Of a stretch of 64,000 bases of DNA, positions 53,527 through 64,000 are shown one piece after another. The stretch is from Methylobacter sp. (GTDB lineage Bacteria; Pseudomonadota; Gammaproteobacteria; Methylococcales; Methylomonadaceae). The notes below the pieces were generated by a model that was not told the DNA's origin, searched no databases, and saw only the letters and a list, made by a program, of their open reading frames with translations. Position 1 is the stretch's first letter. Each line of letters starts with the position of its first letter. The translations under genes and the position numbers were made by a program. The stretch spans positions 1 through 64,000 of the forward strand of contig NZ_JAUXVR010000005.1 in assembly GCF_030680395.1 (NCBI RefSeq), given 5' to 3'.

Positions 53527-53916
53527 ATGCGCATAACTGCAAAACCTGCCAATACCCACCCGACTGAAATCAAGCTGCATCAGGTTTCCAACATTGTTGA
53601 AATCAGCTTTGATGACGGTAGCGTTTTTCAGTTGCCGAGTGAATATTTGCGCGTCTACACGCCTTCGGCAGAAGCGGTAGGTCACGCGCCCGGACAGGAA
53701 GTTCTACAGGTCGGCAAGGAAGATGTCACCATTAAAGAAATCAAGCCGATAGGTAATTATGCAATAGCCCTGGTATTCAGCGACGGCCATGACAGCGGCA
53801 TTTATACCTGGGATTTGTTATATAAATTGGGCGCCGAATATCAGGCTTTATGGGCTAATTATCTCCATAATCTGGAAGCGGCCGGACATAAACGCAAAGA
53901 ACCGCTGCAAAACTAA
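53527..53916 (+). CDS. DUF971 (GBBH-like) protein
   Basis: This 129-residue protein has the gamma-butyrobetaine hydroxylase-like N-terminal domain: VSNIVEISFDDGSVFQLPSEYLRVYTPSAE and FSDGHDSGIYTWDLLYKLG. DUF971 proteins occur upstream of ubiE in many gammaproteobacteria, as here, and may bind iron or iron-sulfur. The role in ubiquinone synthesis is inferred from neighbourhood. Confidence 0.85.
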   Translation: MRITAKPANTHPTEIKLHQVSNIVEISFDDGSVFQLPSEYLRVYTPSAEAVGHAPGQEVLQVGKEDVTIKEIKPIGNYAIALVFSDGHDSGIYTWDLLYKLGAEYQALWANYLHNLEAAGHKRKEPLQN

Positions 53917-53974
53917 CTTCATCGTTGCCATGCTCCGGCAGGGTAACGGTATTTAATGACATACAGGTACAACA

Positions 53975-54721
53975 ATGACCACTAACACTACCCATTTCGG
54001 ATTCAAACAAGTAGCCACAGAAGACAAGGTCAATCTGGTACGCGGCGTATTTGATTCCGTCGCCGGACAATACGACGTCATGAATGACCTGATGTCGCTG
54101 GGCATTCACCGTATCTGGAAACGCGTTGCCGTGCAACTTAGCAATGTGCGCAAAGGCGAGCAAGTGCTCGATCTGGCCGGCGGCACCGGCGATTTAACCA
54201 CACTGTTCGAAAAGCGCGTCGGCGCGGAAGGCCAAATCGTCCTGGCCGACATTAATTCCGAGATGCTGCGTACCGGACGCGATCGGCTGATCGACAGAGG
54301 CTTGGTCGGCAATATCCGCTATGCGCAAGTCAATGCCGAATGCCTGCCCTTTGAAGACAATACTTTCGATTGCGTTTGTATTGCTTTCGGTCTGCGTAAC
54401 GTCACCGACAAAGGTGCCGCGTTGCGCTCCATGCACCGCGTTCTCAAACCAGGCGGTCGCGTTATCGTGCTGGAATTTTCGCATCCAGTCGATAAAATCA
54501 CCGAAAAAGTCTACGATTTTTATTCATTCAAGCTGCTGCCCAAGATAGGCAAAATTGTCGCCAAAGATGAAGACAGCTATCGTTATCTTGCCGAATCAAT
54601 CCGCATGCATCCCAAACAGGATGAGCTGAAAAAAATGATGGAAAACGCAGGTCTCGAGCGCTGTGAATACTTCAACATGACGCAAGGCATCGTTGCCGTC
54701 CATAGAGGTTATAAAATCTAG
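53975..54721 (+). CDS. ubiE: Ubiquinone/menaquinone biosynthesis C-methyltransferase UbiE
   Basis: This 248-residue enzyme has [21 protein letters not shown], the SAM motif [31 protein letters not shown] and [13 protein letters not shown], the UbiE signature. It methylates the ring of ubiquinone and menaquinone precursors. It is followed after 1 base by ubiJ. Confidence 0.95.
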   Translation: MTTNTTHFGFKQVATEDKVNLVRGVFDSVAGQYDVMNDLMSLGIHRIWKRVAVQLSNVRKGEQVLDLAGGTGDLTTLFEKRVGAEGQIVLADINSEMLRTGRDRLIDRGLVGNIRYAQVNAECLPFEDNTFDCVCIAFGLRNVTDKGAALRSMHRVLKPGGRVIVLEFSHPVDKITEKVYDFYSFKLLPKIGKIVAKDEDSYRYLAESIRMHPKQDELKKMMENAGLERCEYFNMTQGIVAVHRGYKI

Positions 54722-54722
54722 C

Positions 54723-55343
54723 ATGTCCATCAAACCCTTGCTGATTGGCGCACTGGAAGCTACGCTCAATCAATATCTTGCCTTGGATCAGGACAGCGGC
54801 TATTTTTTAACGCCGCTGGCCGGTAAAGTCATTGCCGTTACCGTTCAGCCGTTTGATGAAACCATTTACCTGTGCCCGACGACCGATTCCATTCAGTGCC
54901 TGGATCAGTTCCCCAACCCGCCCGACACCCGCCTGACCGGCTCGATTTGGGCGCTGGGCTTAATGGGACTCAGTTCAACGCCGATGCGTTCTGTTTTCTC
55001 GGGCGAGGTAAAGATTGAAGGCGATATGCAAACCGGCCGCAAGTTCCAGGAACTGTTCGCCAAGCTGGACATTGATCTGGAAGAAAAACTGTCGCAGTTC
55101 ACCGGCGATATAATCGCGCATAAGGTGGCCGGTTTTTTCCGCGCCGGCCAAAGCTGGGGTAAAGATTCGCTTGAAACCTTCAGGCTGAATGCCGCAGAGT
55201 TTTTGCAGGAAGAAACCCGCGACTTGCCGTCAGCGCCTGAAGTGGATATTCATTATGCCCAGGTTGATGAATTGCGCACCGATTTTGACCGATTGCAAAG
55301 CCGGATTGATCGCCTGAAAAGTACGTTGCAAAATAAATCTTAA
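54723..55343 (+). CDS. ubiJ: Ubiquinone biosynthesis accessory factor UbiJ
   Basis: This 206-residue protein has an SCP2-like lipid-binding domain (LTGSIWALGLMGLSS, FSGEVKIEGDMQTGRKFQELFAKLDIDLEEKL) and a C-terminal coiled coil (LRTDFDRLQSRIDRLKSTLQ). It scaffolds the ubiquinone-modifying complex with UbiK and holds the lipid intermediates. The ATG at 54723 directly follows ubiE. Confidence 0.9.
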   Translation: MSIKPLLIGALEATLNQYLALDQDSGYFLTPLAGKVIAVTVQPFDETIYLCPTTDSIQCLDQFPNPPDTRLTGSIWALGLMGLSSTPMRSVFSGEVKIEGDMQTGRKFQELFAKLDIDLEEKLSQFTGDIIAHKVAGFFRAGQSWGKDSLETFRLNAAEFLQEETRDLPSAPEVDIHYAQVDELRTDFDRLQSRIDRLKSTLQNKS

Positions 55344-55348
55344 TTATT

Positions 55349-55412
55349 CACCACGAAGAACACGAAGTTTTTACCTTAGTTTTTTCTTCGTGAACTTCGT
55401 GTCTTCGTGGTG
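55349..55412. repeat. Inverted repeat between ubiJ and ubiB
   Basis: CACCACGAAGAACACGAAG and CTTCGTGTCTTCGTGGTG form a nearly perfect stem around an AT-rich centre. It may be a dispersed repeat or a terminator separating ubiJ from ubiB. Similar 'cacgaag' repeats are common in bacterial intergenic DNA. Confidence 0.5.
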
Positions 55413-55467
55413 AGACCAGCTGTTGGACGCAAAAAAGCAGTACCCACTCTACAAACAAAGGTAACTC

Positions 55468-57018
55468 GTGATCCGCCCTAAATTATTATTGCGTCTAATC
55501 CATATTAACTGGGTTCTGGTCTTTCACGGCCTGGACGAAATCGTTTTAAAAACCCATTTATTCCGACCTGTCCGCTATTTAGCGGTTTTCTCTCCCAACT
55601 TCTGGCTTAGAAACTCATCAGACTCCCGCGGCGTCAGAATCCGGCGCGCACTTGAAGATTTGGGGCCGATTTATGTCAAGTTCGGCCAGGCCTTGTCTAC
55701 CCGAAGAGATCTGTTGCCCGATGACATCGCCGATGAACTGATCAAACTACAGGACCGGGTTCCGCCTTTTGCCAACGAACTTGCGCGCAGCATTATCGAA
55801 AAAGAACTGGGCATGTCTATCAGCGACGCGTTTGCCGAGTTTGATGCCGAACCGCTGGCCTCGGCGTCAGTCGCACAAGTTCATACCGCCGTCTTGCACA
55901 GCGGCGAAAGCGTTGTCGTTAAAGTACTGCGTCCCGATATAGAAAGCCGCATACGCTCAGACATAGGACTGCTCTATGAACTGGCCCGTTTTGCCGAGCG
56001 CTTCTGGGCTGACGCAAGAAGACTGCGCCCTATGGATGTTGTTGCCGAATTTGAAAGAACCACGCTGGATGAACTCGATTTGGTCAGGGAAGCCGCCAAT
56101 GCCGCCAAATTGCGCCACAACTTCAAAAACTCCGACGTCATCTACATTCCGGAGATTCACTGGTCGCTAACGCGCCGGAAAGTTCTGGTCATGGAAAGGA
56201 TTCACGGCATACCGGTAGGTAACATCGACCAGCTTAGAGAAGGCGGCGCGGATTTTAAATTACTCGCCGAGCGCGGCGTGGAAATCTTTTTCACCCAAGT
56301 GTTCAGGGATAATTTTTTCCATGCCGACATGCATCCCGGCAATATTTTCGTCGATCTGCCGGCCAAGTATATCGCTGTCGATTTTGGTATCGTCGGCACC
56401 CTGTCATTGTCCGACCAGCATTACCTGGCGGAAAACTTTCTGGCTTTTTTCAATCGCGACTATCGTAAAGTAGCCGAAATGCATGTTGAATCGGGCTGGG
56501 TTTCCGAATCGACCCGGATAGAAGAGTTTGAATCCGCGATACGTAGCGTTTGCGAGCCGATTTTTGAAAAACCGCTTAAGGACATTTCATTCGGCCAATT
56601 GTTGCTGCGTTTATTCCAGACGGCGCGTCGTTTCGATATGCACGTCCAACCGCAACTGGTCTTACTGCAAAAAACCCTGCTTAACATCGAAGGCTTGGGG
56701 CGACAGCTTTACCCTGACCTGGATTTATGGCAAACCGCCAAGCCTTTTCTTGAAAAATGGTTTCATGAGCGCATCGGCCCTAAAGCCAAAATCGACAAAC
56801 TCATCAAACAGTTTCCTGACTTTGCCGAACAATTTCCCGAAATCCCTTCTTTGATTTATAAAGCGCTGGACAATGCCGCTCACGCAAAGCAGCATGCAGA
56901 AATGCAGAACAGGGAATTAATGCTGCTGCGCCAACAAATGGACAACAATCACCGCAGAACGGTCTGGGCTATGTTGATCAGTGCGATGGTCATCAGTGCG
57001 GCGGTGTTGTTTCAATAA
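55468..57018 (+). CDS. ubiB: Ubiquinone biosynthesis regulatory protein kinase-like UbiB
   Basis: This 516-residue protein has the atypical kinase motifs of UbiB/ADCK: the KxGQ region [16 protein letters not shown], an Ala-rich [36 protein letters not shown] and [11 protein letters not shown]-terminal membrane segment ([16 protein letters not shown]) anchors it. It supports the early steps of ubiquinone synthesis, probably as an ATPase that extracts lipid precursors. The start is GTG. Confidence 0.95.
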   Translation: MIRPKLLLRLIHINWVLVFHGLDEIVLKTHLFRPVRYLAVFSPNFWLRNSSDSRGVRIRRALEDLGPIYVKFGQALSTRRDLLPDDIADELIKLQDRVPPFANELARSIIEKELGMSISDAFAEFDAEPLASASVAQVHTAVLHSGESVVVKVLRPDIESRIRSDIGLLYELARFAERFWADARRLRPMDVVAEFERTTLDELDLVREAANAAKLRHNFKNSDVIYIPEIHWSLTRRKVLVMERIHGIPVGNIDQLREGGADFKLLAERGVEIFFTQVFRDNFFHADMHPGNIFVDLPAKYIAVDFGIVGTLSLSDQHYLAENFLAFFNRDYRKVAEMHVESGWVSESTRIEEFESAIRSVCEPIFEKPLKDISFGQLLLRLFQTARRFDMHVQPQLVLLQKTLLNIEGLGRQLYPDLDLWQTAKPFLEKWFHERIGPKAKIDKLIKQFPDFAEQFPEIPSLIYKALDNAAHAKQHAEMQNRELMLLRQQMDNNHRRTVWAMLISAMVISAAVLFQ

Positions 57019-57028
57019 TTAAATTCTG

Positions 57029-57190
57029 TAGGCCGGAATAAGCCGGTTCGAGCGGGAGCGAGAATCAGCGTTGCCTACATGGATGTAGGTAAGGGGCGTG
57101 AGCAGGAGCGGAAGCTTTTCCGGCAATCACCATCCGGCAAGCCGGAAACGCCACCTCGCGCTACGCGCTTGGATGGTCTTATTCCGGCCC
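57029..57190. mobile_element. MITE-like element, copy 2
   Basis: This copy starts TAGGCCGGAATAAG, ends CTTATTCCGGCC and runs in the opposite orientation to the copy at 9173. About 58 bases in the middle match that copy with one difference. The last two bases of the right terminal repeat are altered. It lies 10 bases after the ubiB stop and carries no gene. Confidence 0.65.
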
Positions 57191-57246
57191 ACGCCTATCG
57201 TGGTGAATACTTCCTGCGTTTTTTCATACAAAGTTGAGGTGCAAAA

Positions 57247-57804
57247 ATGGTAACACTGGAAACGCCGATCTGTGATTTAGGCAAGAAAGCGATCGATTTT
57301 GAATTACCCGGCATTGACGGGCGCACGTGGTCTCTACAACAGTGCATGGGTAAGAAAGGCCTGTTGGTGATGTTTATCTGCAATCATTGTCCGTACGTCA
57401 AAGCCGTGCAAGACCGCATTGTCAGAGATACGCAGGAACTTAAAGCGTTGGGCATCGAATCGGTAGCGATCATGTCCAACGATACCGTTGAATACCCCGC
57501 CGATTCATTCGACAACATGAAAAAGCTATCCGATCAATTGGGTTTCAGCTTTCCTTATTTGCTTGATGAAACCCAGCAGGTCGCCAAGGCTTACGGCGCT
57601 ATCTGTACACCGGACTTTTTTGGCTATAATGCCGACTATGAACTGCAATATCGGGGACGTCTGGATGCCAGTCGCAAGGAAACCGCACCGGAAGGTACTA
57701 AACGGGAATTATTCGAGGCGATGAAACTGGTTGCAGAAACCGGTCACGGCCCCAAGGAGCAAACCAACAGTATCGGTTGCTCCATCAAATGGAAACAAGA
57801 TTAA
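57247..57804 (+). CDS. Thioredoxin-fold redoxin (AhpC/TSA-like)
   Basis: This 185-residue protein has FELPGIDGRTWSLQQCMGKKGLLVMFICNHCPYVKAV, with a CNHC active-site pair in place of the usual CxxC order, and RGRLDASRKE. It belongs to the thioredoxin/AhpC family of cytoplasmic redox proteins of no well-defined substrate. It is not clearly in an operon with ubiB, being separated by the MITE. Confidence 0.8.
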   Translation: MVTLETPICDLGKKAIDFELPGIDGRTWSLQQCMGKKGLLVMFICNHCPYVKAVQDRIVRDTQELKALGIESVAIMSNDTVEYPADSFDNMKKLSDQLGFSFPYLLDETQQVAKAYGAICTPDFFGYNADYELQYRGRLDASRKETAPEGTKRELFEAMKLVAETGHGPKEQTNSIGCSIKWKQD

Positions 57805-57861
57805 CCAAACCCAACGTTTTATTAAACGTTGAAAAAACAACCAACACAGTGAGAGCGTAAT

Positions 57862-59034
57862 ATGTCAATTAAGAGAATGGTAGATCTGGATTTGTCGGGC
57901 AAACGGGTGTTAATCCGTCAGGATCTGAATGTACCGGTAAAAGACGGCAAAGTGACCAGCGACATTCGCATCCAGGCCAGCGTGCCGACTATTGAAAAAG
58001 CCTTGGCAGCAGGTGCTGCGGTCATGTTGATGTCGCATCTGGGTCGTCCTGTTGAAGGCCAATATGATGAAGAATCTTCACTGAAACCGGTCGCCGAACG
58101 CTTATCCAGCTTGCTGGGCAAGCCGGTCAGACTGGAAAAAGACTGGATCGACGGCATCACTATAGAACCGGGCGAAGTCGTGCTTTGCGAAAACGTGCGT
58201 TTTAATGCTGGTGAAGGCAAAAACGACGATACGCTGGGCAAGAAAATGGCGGCTCTTTGCGACGTATTTGTGATGGATGCTTTCGGCACCGCACACAGAG
58301 CGCAGTCCTCAACCCATAGCGTGGCTAAATTTGCACCGATTGCTTGCGCGGGTCCGTTATTGTCCAGCGAACTGGACGCGCTCGGCAAAGCTCTGGAAAC
58401 ACCAGCCAAACCTCTGGTTGCCATTGTCGGCGGTTCCAAAGTATCCACCAAATTAACAGTATTAAAATCCCTATCGGAAAAAGTCGACCAGTTAATCGTC
58501 GGCGGCGGCATTGCCAACACCTTTATTGCAGCCGCAGGGTTCCCAGTCGGCAAATCGCTCTATGAAGCCGATCTGCTTGATGAGGCCAGACGACTGATTG
58601 CCGCAGCTAAAAGCAACGGTTCCGACATTCCCATCCCTGTTGACGTGGTTTGCGCCAAGGAATTTTCAGAAACCGCCGTCGCTACCGTTAAAAAAGTGGC
58701 CGATGTCGAAGCCGATGACATGATTATGGATATAGGCCCGGATACCGCAAAACAGTACGCCGAGATGTTAAAAACCGCCGGCACTATCGTCTGGAACGGC
58801 CCGGTCGGTGTATTTGAATTCGACCAGTTCGGCAATGGTACAAAATCTCTTGCCATGGCAATTGCCGAAAGCCACGCTTTCTCGATTGCAGGCGGCGGCG
58901 ATACCTTGGCGGCTATCGACAAATACGGCATTAACGATGAGGTGTCTTACACATCAACCGGCGGCGGCGCCTTCCTTGAATTTCTTGAAGGTAAAGAACT
59001 TCCTGCCGTTTCTGTGTTAAAATCAAAACAATAG
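57862..59034 (+). CDS. pgk: Phosphoglycerate kinase
   Basis: This 390-residue enzyme has [44 protein letters not shown] and the nucleotide-binding [13 protein letters not shown] and GGGDTLAAI. It interconverts 1,3-bisphosphoglycerate plus ADP and 3-phosphoglycerate plus ATP. Its length is normal for the bacterial family. Confidence 0.97.
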   Translation: MSIKRMVDLDLSGKRVLIRQDLNVPVKDGKVTSDIRIQASVPTIEKALAAGAAVMLMSHLGRPVEGQYDEESSLKPVAERLSSLLGKPVRLEKDWIDGITIEPGEVVLCENVRFNAGEGKNDDTLGKKMAALCDVFVMDAFGTAHRAQSSTHSVAKFAPIACAGPLLSSELDALGKALETPAKPLVAIVGGSKVSTKLTVLKSLSEKVDQLIVGGGIANTFIAAAGFPVGKSLYEADLLDEARRLIAAAKSNGSDIPIPVDVVCAKEFSETAVATVKKVADVEADDMIMDIGPDTAKQYAEMLKTAGTIVWNGPVGVFEFDQFGNGTKSLAMAIAESHAFSIAGGGDTLAAIDKYGINDEVSYTSTGGGAFLEFLEGKELPAVSVLKSKQ

Positions 59035-59041
59035 GCACAAG

Positions 59042-59090
59042 GCTCAGGGCGAAAGGCAAAAAAACCTTTTGTCCTGAGCTTTTCGCCTTT
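59042..59090 (+). terminator. Hairpin between pgk and rpoZ
   Basis: GCTCAGG at 59042-59048 pairs with CCTGAGC at 59073-59079, and an inner AGG/CCT pair extends the stem; TTTTCGCCTTT follows. The hairpin could terminate pgk or modulate read-through to rpoZ. The T run is short, so termination would be partial. Confidence 0.45.
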
Positions 59091-59113
59091 AACCCACTAC
59101 ATCAGGATTAAAA

Positions 59114-59356
59114 ATGGCCAGAGTCACTATCGAAGATTGTTTAGAAAATGTTGAAAATCGCTTCAAACTGGTTTTGTTAGCCAGCACCAGAGCGCGCCAA
59201 CTCAGCCACGGTGCAACTGAATTTGTGCCGCGCGGTAAAGACAAGGATACGGTTGTTGCGTTACGCGAAATTGCGGCAGGTCATGTTACGCCTGAAAACG
59301 TCAATCTCCTGCATCGTGTCGGTGAAGCGCATGATCACCATAACCCGATGTTTTAA
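59114..59356 (+). CDS. rpoZ: RNA polymerase omega subunit
   Basis: This 80-residue protein has [36 protein letters not shown] and VALREIAAG, the conserved omega core. Omega helps assemble RNA polymerase and, with SpoT-made ppGpp, takes part in the stringent response. spoT follows after 12 bases. Confidence 0.95.
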   Translation: MARVTIEDCLENVENRFKLVLLASTRARQLSHGATEFVPRGKDKDTVVALREIAAGHVTPENVNLLHRVGEAHDHHNPMF

Positions 59357-59368
59357 TCCGTAGAGCCT

Positions 59369-61537
59369 ATGCTGGAAATAGCCGACACGATCGAACTGGA
59401 ACGCCCTCAGGACAAACTGATCCGGCGTTTATGCACGACCTTGTCCGGCTATCTGGATCAAGCCCAAATCGACCAATGTGTCCGTGCTTATGAAGTCGGT
59501 GCGGATGCTCATGAAGGTCAATTTCGTAAAAGCGGCGAAGCCTATATTTGCCACCCTGTCTCTGTCGCCATCAGTCTTGCTGAAATGCGCATGGACGCCA
59601 ACGGCATCATGGCCGCAATACTGCATGATGTTATAGAAGATACCCCGGTCAGTAAAAAAGAGCTGGCCGAACAGTTCGGCACGGAAGTCGCAGAACTGGT
59701 TGACGGGGTTACCAAATTAAGCAAAATCGACAGTAAATCACATGCAGAAACGCAAGCGGAAAATGTCCGCAAAATGTTTCTGGCCATGGCCAAGGATTTA
59801 CGCGTCATCATCGTCAAACTGGCCGACCGACTGCACAACATGCAGACTCTCGGCGTTATGCCGGCTGCAAAAAAGCGGCGCATCGCCCGTGAAACCCTGG
59901 ATATTTACGCCCCGATCGCCAATCGTTTAGGCATGAATAATATCCGGCAAAAACTCGAAGCGCTGAGTTTTGAAGCAATGTACCCAATGCGCCATGCGGT
60001 GTTAAATAATGCCGTAAAAAAAGCGCGGGGCAACCGCCGTAAAATTGTCGACATCATAGAAAATACGATAAAAAACCGTTTGGAACAGGCCGGTATAGAC
60101 TGCGACGTGGCTGGACGGGAGAAAAATCTTTACAGCATTTATAAAAAAATGCTCAATAAAAAGATTTCCCTGGCCGACGTTTTTGATGTCTATGCATTCA
60201 GGATTTTTTGCGATGATGTTGATACCTGTTACCGCGTTTTAGGCGTTATGCATAACCTGTATAAGCCGATTCCCGGACGTTTCAAAGATTACATCGCCTT
60301 ACCCAAAGCCAATGGCTACCAATCCCTGCACTCCATCTTAATGGGGCCCTACGGCGTGCCTATTGAGGTTCAGATCAGAACGCATGAAATGCACCGCATG
60401 TCGGAATCGGGCATTGCCGCGCACTGGCTGTATAAATCCGATGACGATAAAATCGAAAAATTCCAGGATCGCGCTAACGAGTGGCTGAGGGATTTGCTGG
60501 AAATCCAAAAATCTGCCGGTGATTCGCTGGAATTCATCGATAACCTGAAAGTGGATCTGTTTCCGCAGGAAGTATTCGTATTTACTCCACAGGGCGCCAT
60601 TATTAAACTGCCTCGCGGCGCAACCATTATCGATTTTGCCTACGCCGTACATACCGACGTCGGTAATGCCTGTGTCTCCGCCAGAATCGACAAACAACTG
60701 GTACCGCTGCAAACCAAGCTGGAAAACGGCGTCACCGTTGAAGTCATTACCGCATCATGGGCCCGGCCCAACCCGCTTTGGCTCAATTATGTCATTACCG
60801 CCAAAGCCCGCTCCGGCATTCGCAACTATCTAAAACATTTTAAACAGCAGGAAGCGATTAATCTGGGTCGCCGTTTACTGGAAAAAGAACTGCTGTCCAT
60901 GCATCTGCATCTGGAAAATATCGACAAGGAAAAAATACAAGCCTTGCTTCAGGTTATGTCCAAACAATCGCTGGATGAATTGCTTGAAGACATCGGACTG
61001 GGCAATAAAATGCCGTTTTTGGTCGCCAAGCGCATCGCTCAGGACGATATTAATGCCACTATCAAACTGGATGACGGCGACCAATCGCAAAAGAAGCCGC
61101 TGGTCATAAAAGGCACGGAAGGCATGGTTATCACCTTGGCAAAATGTTGCAGGCCGATTCCCGGCGATTCGATTATCGGCTATTTCAACCCCGGCAAAGG
61201 CATCGTCGTGCATCATCACGAATGCCGCAACAGCAGTGTGGTCAGAAAAAAACAGACCAACTGGCTGGATGTAGAATGGAGTGCGGATGCAGCCGGCGAT
61301 TTTCCGGTTGAAATCCGCATAGAAATACTCAATCAACGCGGCTCGCTGGCGACCATCGCCTCGACTATTTCCGAACTGAATTCCAACATTGAAAATGTCA
61401 CCGTCGTCGATCAGGATGACCGTATTAGCGTCGATTTAATCACCTTAACCGTCAAAGACCGGGTGCATTTAGCCAAAATCATGCGTCGCTTGAAAGAGTT
61501 ATCGATAGTGTTAAAAATTACTCGCGTTAAAGCATAA
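59369..61537 (+). CDS. spoT: Bifunctional (p)ppGpp synthetase/hydrolase SpoT
   Basis: This 722-residue protein has the HD hydrolase domain ([30 protein letters not shown]), the synthetase domain ([19 protein letters not shown]), a TGS domain ([31 protein letters not shown]) and a C-terminal ACT domain. It makes and degrades ppGpp in response to starvation. Adjacent rpoZ and ridA are the usual neighbours. Confidence 0.96.
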   Translation: MLEIADTIELERPQDKLIRRLCTTLSGYLDQAQIDQCVRAYEVGADAHEGQFRKSGEAYICHPVSVAISLAEMRMDANGIMAAILHDVIEDTPVSKKELAEQFGTEVAELVDGVTKLSKIDSKSHAETQAENVRKMFLAMAKDLRVIIVKLADRLHNMQTLGVMPAAKKRRIARETLDIYAPIANRLGMNNIRQKLEALSFEAMYPMRHAVLNNAVKKARGNRRKIVDIIENTIKNRLEQAGIDCDVAGREKNLYSIYKKMLNKKISLADVFDVYAFRIFCDDVDTCYRVLGVMHNLYKPIPGRFKDYIALPKANGYQSLHSILMGPYGVPIEVQIRTHEMHRMSESGIAAHWLYKSDDDKIEKFQDRANEWLRDLLEIQKSAGDSLEFIDNLKVDLFPQEVFVFTPQGAIIKLPRGATIIDFAYAVHTDVGNACVSARIDKQLVPLQTKLENGVTVEVITASWARPNPLWLNYVITAKARSGIRNYLKHFKQQEAINLGRRLLEKELLSMHLHLENIDKEKIQALLQVMSKQSLDELLEDIGLGNKMPFLVAKRIAQDDINATIKLDDGDQSQKKPLVIKGTEGMVITLAKCCRPIPGDSIIGYFNPGKGIVVHHHECRNSSVVRKKQTNWLDVEWSADAAGDFPVEIRIEILNQRGSLATIASTISELNSNIENVTVVDQDDRISVDLITLTVKDRVHLAKIMRRLKELSIVLKITRVKA

Positions 61538-61547
61538 AGGATCAAAA

Positions 61548-61952
61548 ATGACCAAACAAATTATCCAGTCCGATAAAGCGCCGCAAGCCATCGGCACCTA
61601 CTCGCAAGCGGTCAGGGTGGATCGCACGGTTTATCTTTCAGGACAAATTCCTTTGGTGCCTGAAACCATGACCATAATTGAAGGCGATATAGGCGCACAA
61701 ATCACCCAGGTATTCGACAACTTGCAAGCGGTTGCAGAAGCGGCGGGCGGTGATTTTTCGGACATCGTCAAGTTGAATGTTTTTTTGACCGATCTGGCGC
61801 ACTTCCCGTTAGTTAACGAAATCATGGGGTATTATTTTCAGGAACCCTACCCCGCACGCGCCGCTATCGGCGTTGCCGCTTTGCCTAAAGCCGCCGATGT
61901 AGAAATGGATGCGATTATGATTTTAAAGCCTCAGGAATATCCGGCTTGTTGA
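61548..61952 (+). CDS. ridA: RidA family reactive intermediate deaminase
   Basis: This 134-residue protein has [35 protein letters not shown] and [21 protein letters not shown], the RidA (YjgF) pattern, with Arg of ARAAIG binding the substrate carboxylate. It hydrolyses reactive enamine/imine intermediates made by PLP enzymes. It lies between spoT and recG as in many gammaproteobacteria. Confidence 0.95.
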   Translation: MTKQIIQSDKAPQAIGTYSQAVRVDRTVYLSGQIPLVPETMTIIEGDIGAQITQVFDNLQAVAEAAGGDFSDIVKLNVFLTDLAHFPLVNEIMGYYFQEPYPARAAIGVAALPKAADVEMDAIMILKPQEYPAC

Positions 61953-61976
61953 TTACGCACTAACGTACCTCCGCTA

Positions 61977-64000
61977 ATGAATACCCTGAACCAACCGGTC
62001 GGCATTTTGACAGGGATAGGCGCTCAAACCGCAAACCGCCTGCAAAAACTCGGCCTTTGCACACTTCAGGACTTGATTTTTCACCTGCCTCTGCGTTACG
62101 AAGACCGCACCCGTGTTTATCCGATATGCTCGTTAAAGCCCGGCATGACGGTACTGATCAGCGGCAAGGTTGAGTTTATCGATATTTTACCCCGAGGCCG
62201 AAAAAGTTTGATCTGCCGAATCAGCGACGGCACCGGCTTTATCAGCCTGAAGTTCTTCCACTTTTCCGCCAGCCAGCACAATGCGCTGAAACCCGGCACA
62301 TCAATCAGTTGTTTTGCCGAAGTTCGCTACGGTTTTGCCGGACTGGAAATGGTTCATCCTGAATACAAGGTCATCGCCAATCCCGACGACTGCATAACGG
62401 AAACGCGCTTGACCCCCGTTTATCCACTGACCGAAGGGCTTAGCCAGAATGTCGTACGCAAAGCGGTCAAACAGGCTTTAGAGCTTTGCAGCCATGAACC
62501 CGAGTTGCTGACCGACTGGATACCCGAATCGATCTTAAAGCAATACCGTTACCCTGCCCTGGCAGATGCAATCCGGACCCTTCATGCGCCGGACGAATCG
62601 GTGTCGATTGAAGCTTTGCAAAACGGCAGCGTACCCGCATTAAAACGGCTGGCCTTTGAAGAACTGCTTACGCATTATTTAAGCCTGAGAATAACCCGCA
62701 ATAAAACCAAAGCATGGCAGGCACCCTCGTTCTTAGAAACTGCGACCGGCAAAGTTGCCGCAGAACATTTCATCCGCTCCCTGCCGTTTAAACTGACCGG
62801 CGCGCAGCAACGAGTGATTGCGGAAATCGAAGCCGATTGCCGCTTGCAACATCCGATGATGCGACTGGTTCAAGGCGATGTCGGCTCAGGTAAAACCATC
62901 GTCTCCGCCTACGCGGCGTTACTAGCCTTAACGGCAGGTTATCAGGTTGCGGTGATGGCTCCGACCGAGTTGCTGGCCGAACAACATAAGCGCAACTTCG
63001 ACGTCTGGTTTGACGGCTTTGAAACCCAAGTAACATACTTAACCGGACAACTCAAAGGCAATGCCAGGAAAGCCGTTTTACAAGCGCTGGAGGACGGCAG
63101 CGCGGGTATTATCATCGGCACCCATGCATTATTTCAGGACGCTGTGAACTTCCATCGACTCGGCCTGATTATTATTGATGAGCAACACCGCTTCGGCGTA
63201 CATCAGCGACTGGCGCTCAGGGAAAAAGGCCAACAGGGCGGCATCAGGCCGCACCAGTTAGTAATGACCGCCACGCCGATTCCGCGTACCCTGGCTATGC
63301 TGCAATATTCCGACCTGGATATATCCATCATCGACGAACTGCCGCCGGGTAGAAAACCGGTCGTCACCAGCGTGATTCCCGCCGAGCGACGCGCCGATGT
63401 GATCGACCGGATTAACGGCTGGGTCGACAAAAAAAAACAGGTCTATTGGGTCTGTACGCTGATTGAAGAATCGGAAGTTTTGCAATGCGAAGCGGCGGAA
63501 AAAACCGCAGAAACATTAACCCAAGCCTTGCCGAACGTACGCGTTGCGCTAATACACGGGCGCATGAAGTCAGCCGAAAAAGACGCCGTTATGCAGGCCT
63601 TTAAAAATCACCAAATTGATTTGCTGGTCGCCACAACCGTCATTGAAGTCGGTGTCGATGTGCCCAATGCCGGATTAATGATCATCGAAAACCCGGAGCG
63701 TCTCGGACTATCCCAACTGCATCAATTGCGCGGACGGGTCGGTCGCGGCAATGACGACAGTTATTGCCTGCTGATGTATCAAGCACCTTTGTCCGATACC
63801 GCCCGTCATCGTCTGGGAGTTTTACGGGACAGCAACGACGGTTTTGTCATTGCCGAAAAAGATCTTGAGTTGCGCGGCCCCGGCGAAGTCATGGGTACCC
63901 GGCAGACCGGACAAATGCATTTTAAAATTGCCGATTTGGCCAGGGATTCCGATTTGCTGGCTGTCGTTCAACAGATTGGCGACACCTTTTTCACCCACTC
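61977..64000 (+). CDS. recG: ATP-dependent DNA helicase RecG (partial, cut by the window)
   Basis: The frame starts at ATG 61977 (MNTLNQPVGILTGIGAQTANRLQKLG) and stays open to the window edge, giving about 674 residues of an expected 690 or so. It has the wedge/OB-fold region early, Walker A QGDVGSGKTIVS, the DExH box IIDEQHRFGVHQRL and the helicase motif LRGRVGRGNDDSYCLL. RecG remodels stalled replication forks and branched DNA. The stop codon lies beyond the window. Confidence 0.95.
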   Translation, partial: MNTLNQPVGILTGIGAQTANRLQKLGLCTLQDLIFHLPLRYEDRTRVYPICSLKPGMTVLISGKVEFIDILPRGRKSLICRISDGTGFISLKFFHFSASQHNALKPGTSISCFAEVRYGFAGLEMVHPEYKVIANPDDCITETRLTPVYPLTEGLSQNVVRKAVKQALELCSHEPELLTDWIPESILKQYRYPALADAIRTLHAPDESVSIEALQNGSVPALKRLAFEELLTHYLSLRITRNKTKAWQAPSFLETATGKVAAEHFIRSLPFKLTGAQQRVIAEIEADCRLQHPMMRLVQGDVGSGKTIVSAYAALLALTAGYQVAVMAPTELLAEQHKRNFDVWFDGFETQVTYLTGQLKGNARKAVLQALEDGSAGIIIGTHALFQDAVNFHRLGLIIIDEQHRFGVHQRLALREKGQQGGIRPHQLVMTATPIPRTLAMLQYSDLDISIIDELPPGRKPVVTSVIPAERRADVIDRINGWVDKKKQVYWVCTLIEESEVLQCEAAEKTAETLTQALPNVRVALIHGRMKSAEKDAVMQAFKNHQIDLLVATTVIEVGVDVPNAGLMIIENPERLGLSQLHQLRGRVGRGNDDSYCLLMYQAPLSDTARHRLGVLRDSNDGFVIAEKDLELRGPGEVMGTRQTGQMHFKIADLARDSDLLAVVQQIGDTFFTH

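Overview
The window looks like a chromosomal segment of a gammaproteobacterium of moderate GC content. The housekeeping gene orders hslV-hslU, ubiE-ubiJ-ubiB, and pgk-rpoZ-spoT-ridA-recG, together with scpA-scpB-rluB, fit Gammaproteobacteria. A methanotroph of the Methylococcales is a guess from overall style (large exopolysaccharide locus, many small palindromic repeats); it was not tested.

Layout. 1-1660: the end of an exopolysaccharide (EPS) export locus (C-terminus of a Wzc-type tyrosine kinase, a membrane-anchored helical protein, a PPP-family phosphatase). 1947-2960: a methyltransferase-like gene. 3015-8923: a divergent accessory block. Leftward lie an Asp/Asn beta-hydroxylase-like oxygenase and a sulfotransferase. 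Rightward lies a tightly packed operon of three phage-tail-collar (MdpB-like) proteins, a 53-residue RiPP precursor, an HprK-like kinase, a second sulfotransferase and a PqqD-like recognition protein. 9434-15025, leftward: an asparagine-synthetase-like cyclase, an ATP-grasp enzyme, an inserted Rpn-type nuclease/transposase gene, a lasso-type B2 protease and a GNAT acetyltransferase. 15474-31904: an EPS/O-antigen-like cluster with polymerase/ligase proteins, initiating sugar-phosphate transferase, glycosyltransferases, methyltransferases (three FkbM), an epimerase and a Wzx flippase. 31894-35459: an asparagine synthetase remnant, an ABC exporter and a nucleotidyltransferase, the last two typical of paeninodin-type lasso loci.

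The peptide genes together form a nearly complete, phosphorylated-lasso-like set (A, K, B1, C, B2, D, N), split by EPS genes and mobile elements. The precursor has a YxxP leader motif and a Thr two residues before a likely Gly start, and ends in Ser, the residue such kinases phosphorylate. Its only acidic core residues are at positions 10 and 11, not 7-9, so either the ring is unusual, the core starts at the next Cys, or the product is not a classical lasso. The translational coupling of this precursor to three tail-collar genes is the most novel feature of the window.

35823-43463 is an accessory stretch: a GH94-like phosphorylase and a GH30 glycosidase flank a decayed hicA with intact hicB, an AT-rich orphan gene, and a broken REP-associated tyrosine transposase (RAYT) beside its REP hairpins. 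From 44087 to the end the content is mostly core: Sua5/YciO, a site-2 protease, scpA/scpB/rluB, a diguanylate cyclase, two tRNA-Phe genes, hslVU, a RelE-type toxin-antitoxin pair, ubiquinone genes, pgk, rpoZ, spoT, ridA and a recG cut by the window edge. Palindromic repeats, including two copies of an approximately 160 bp MITE-like element, are scattered throughout.
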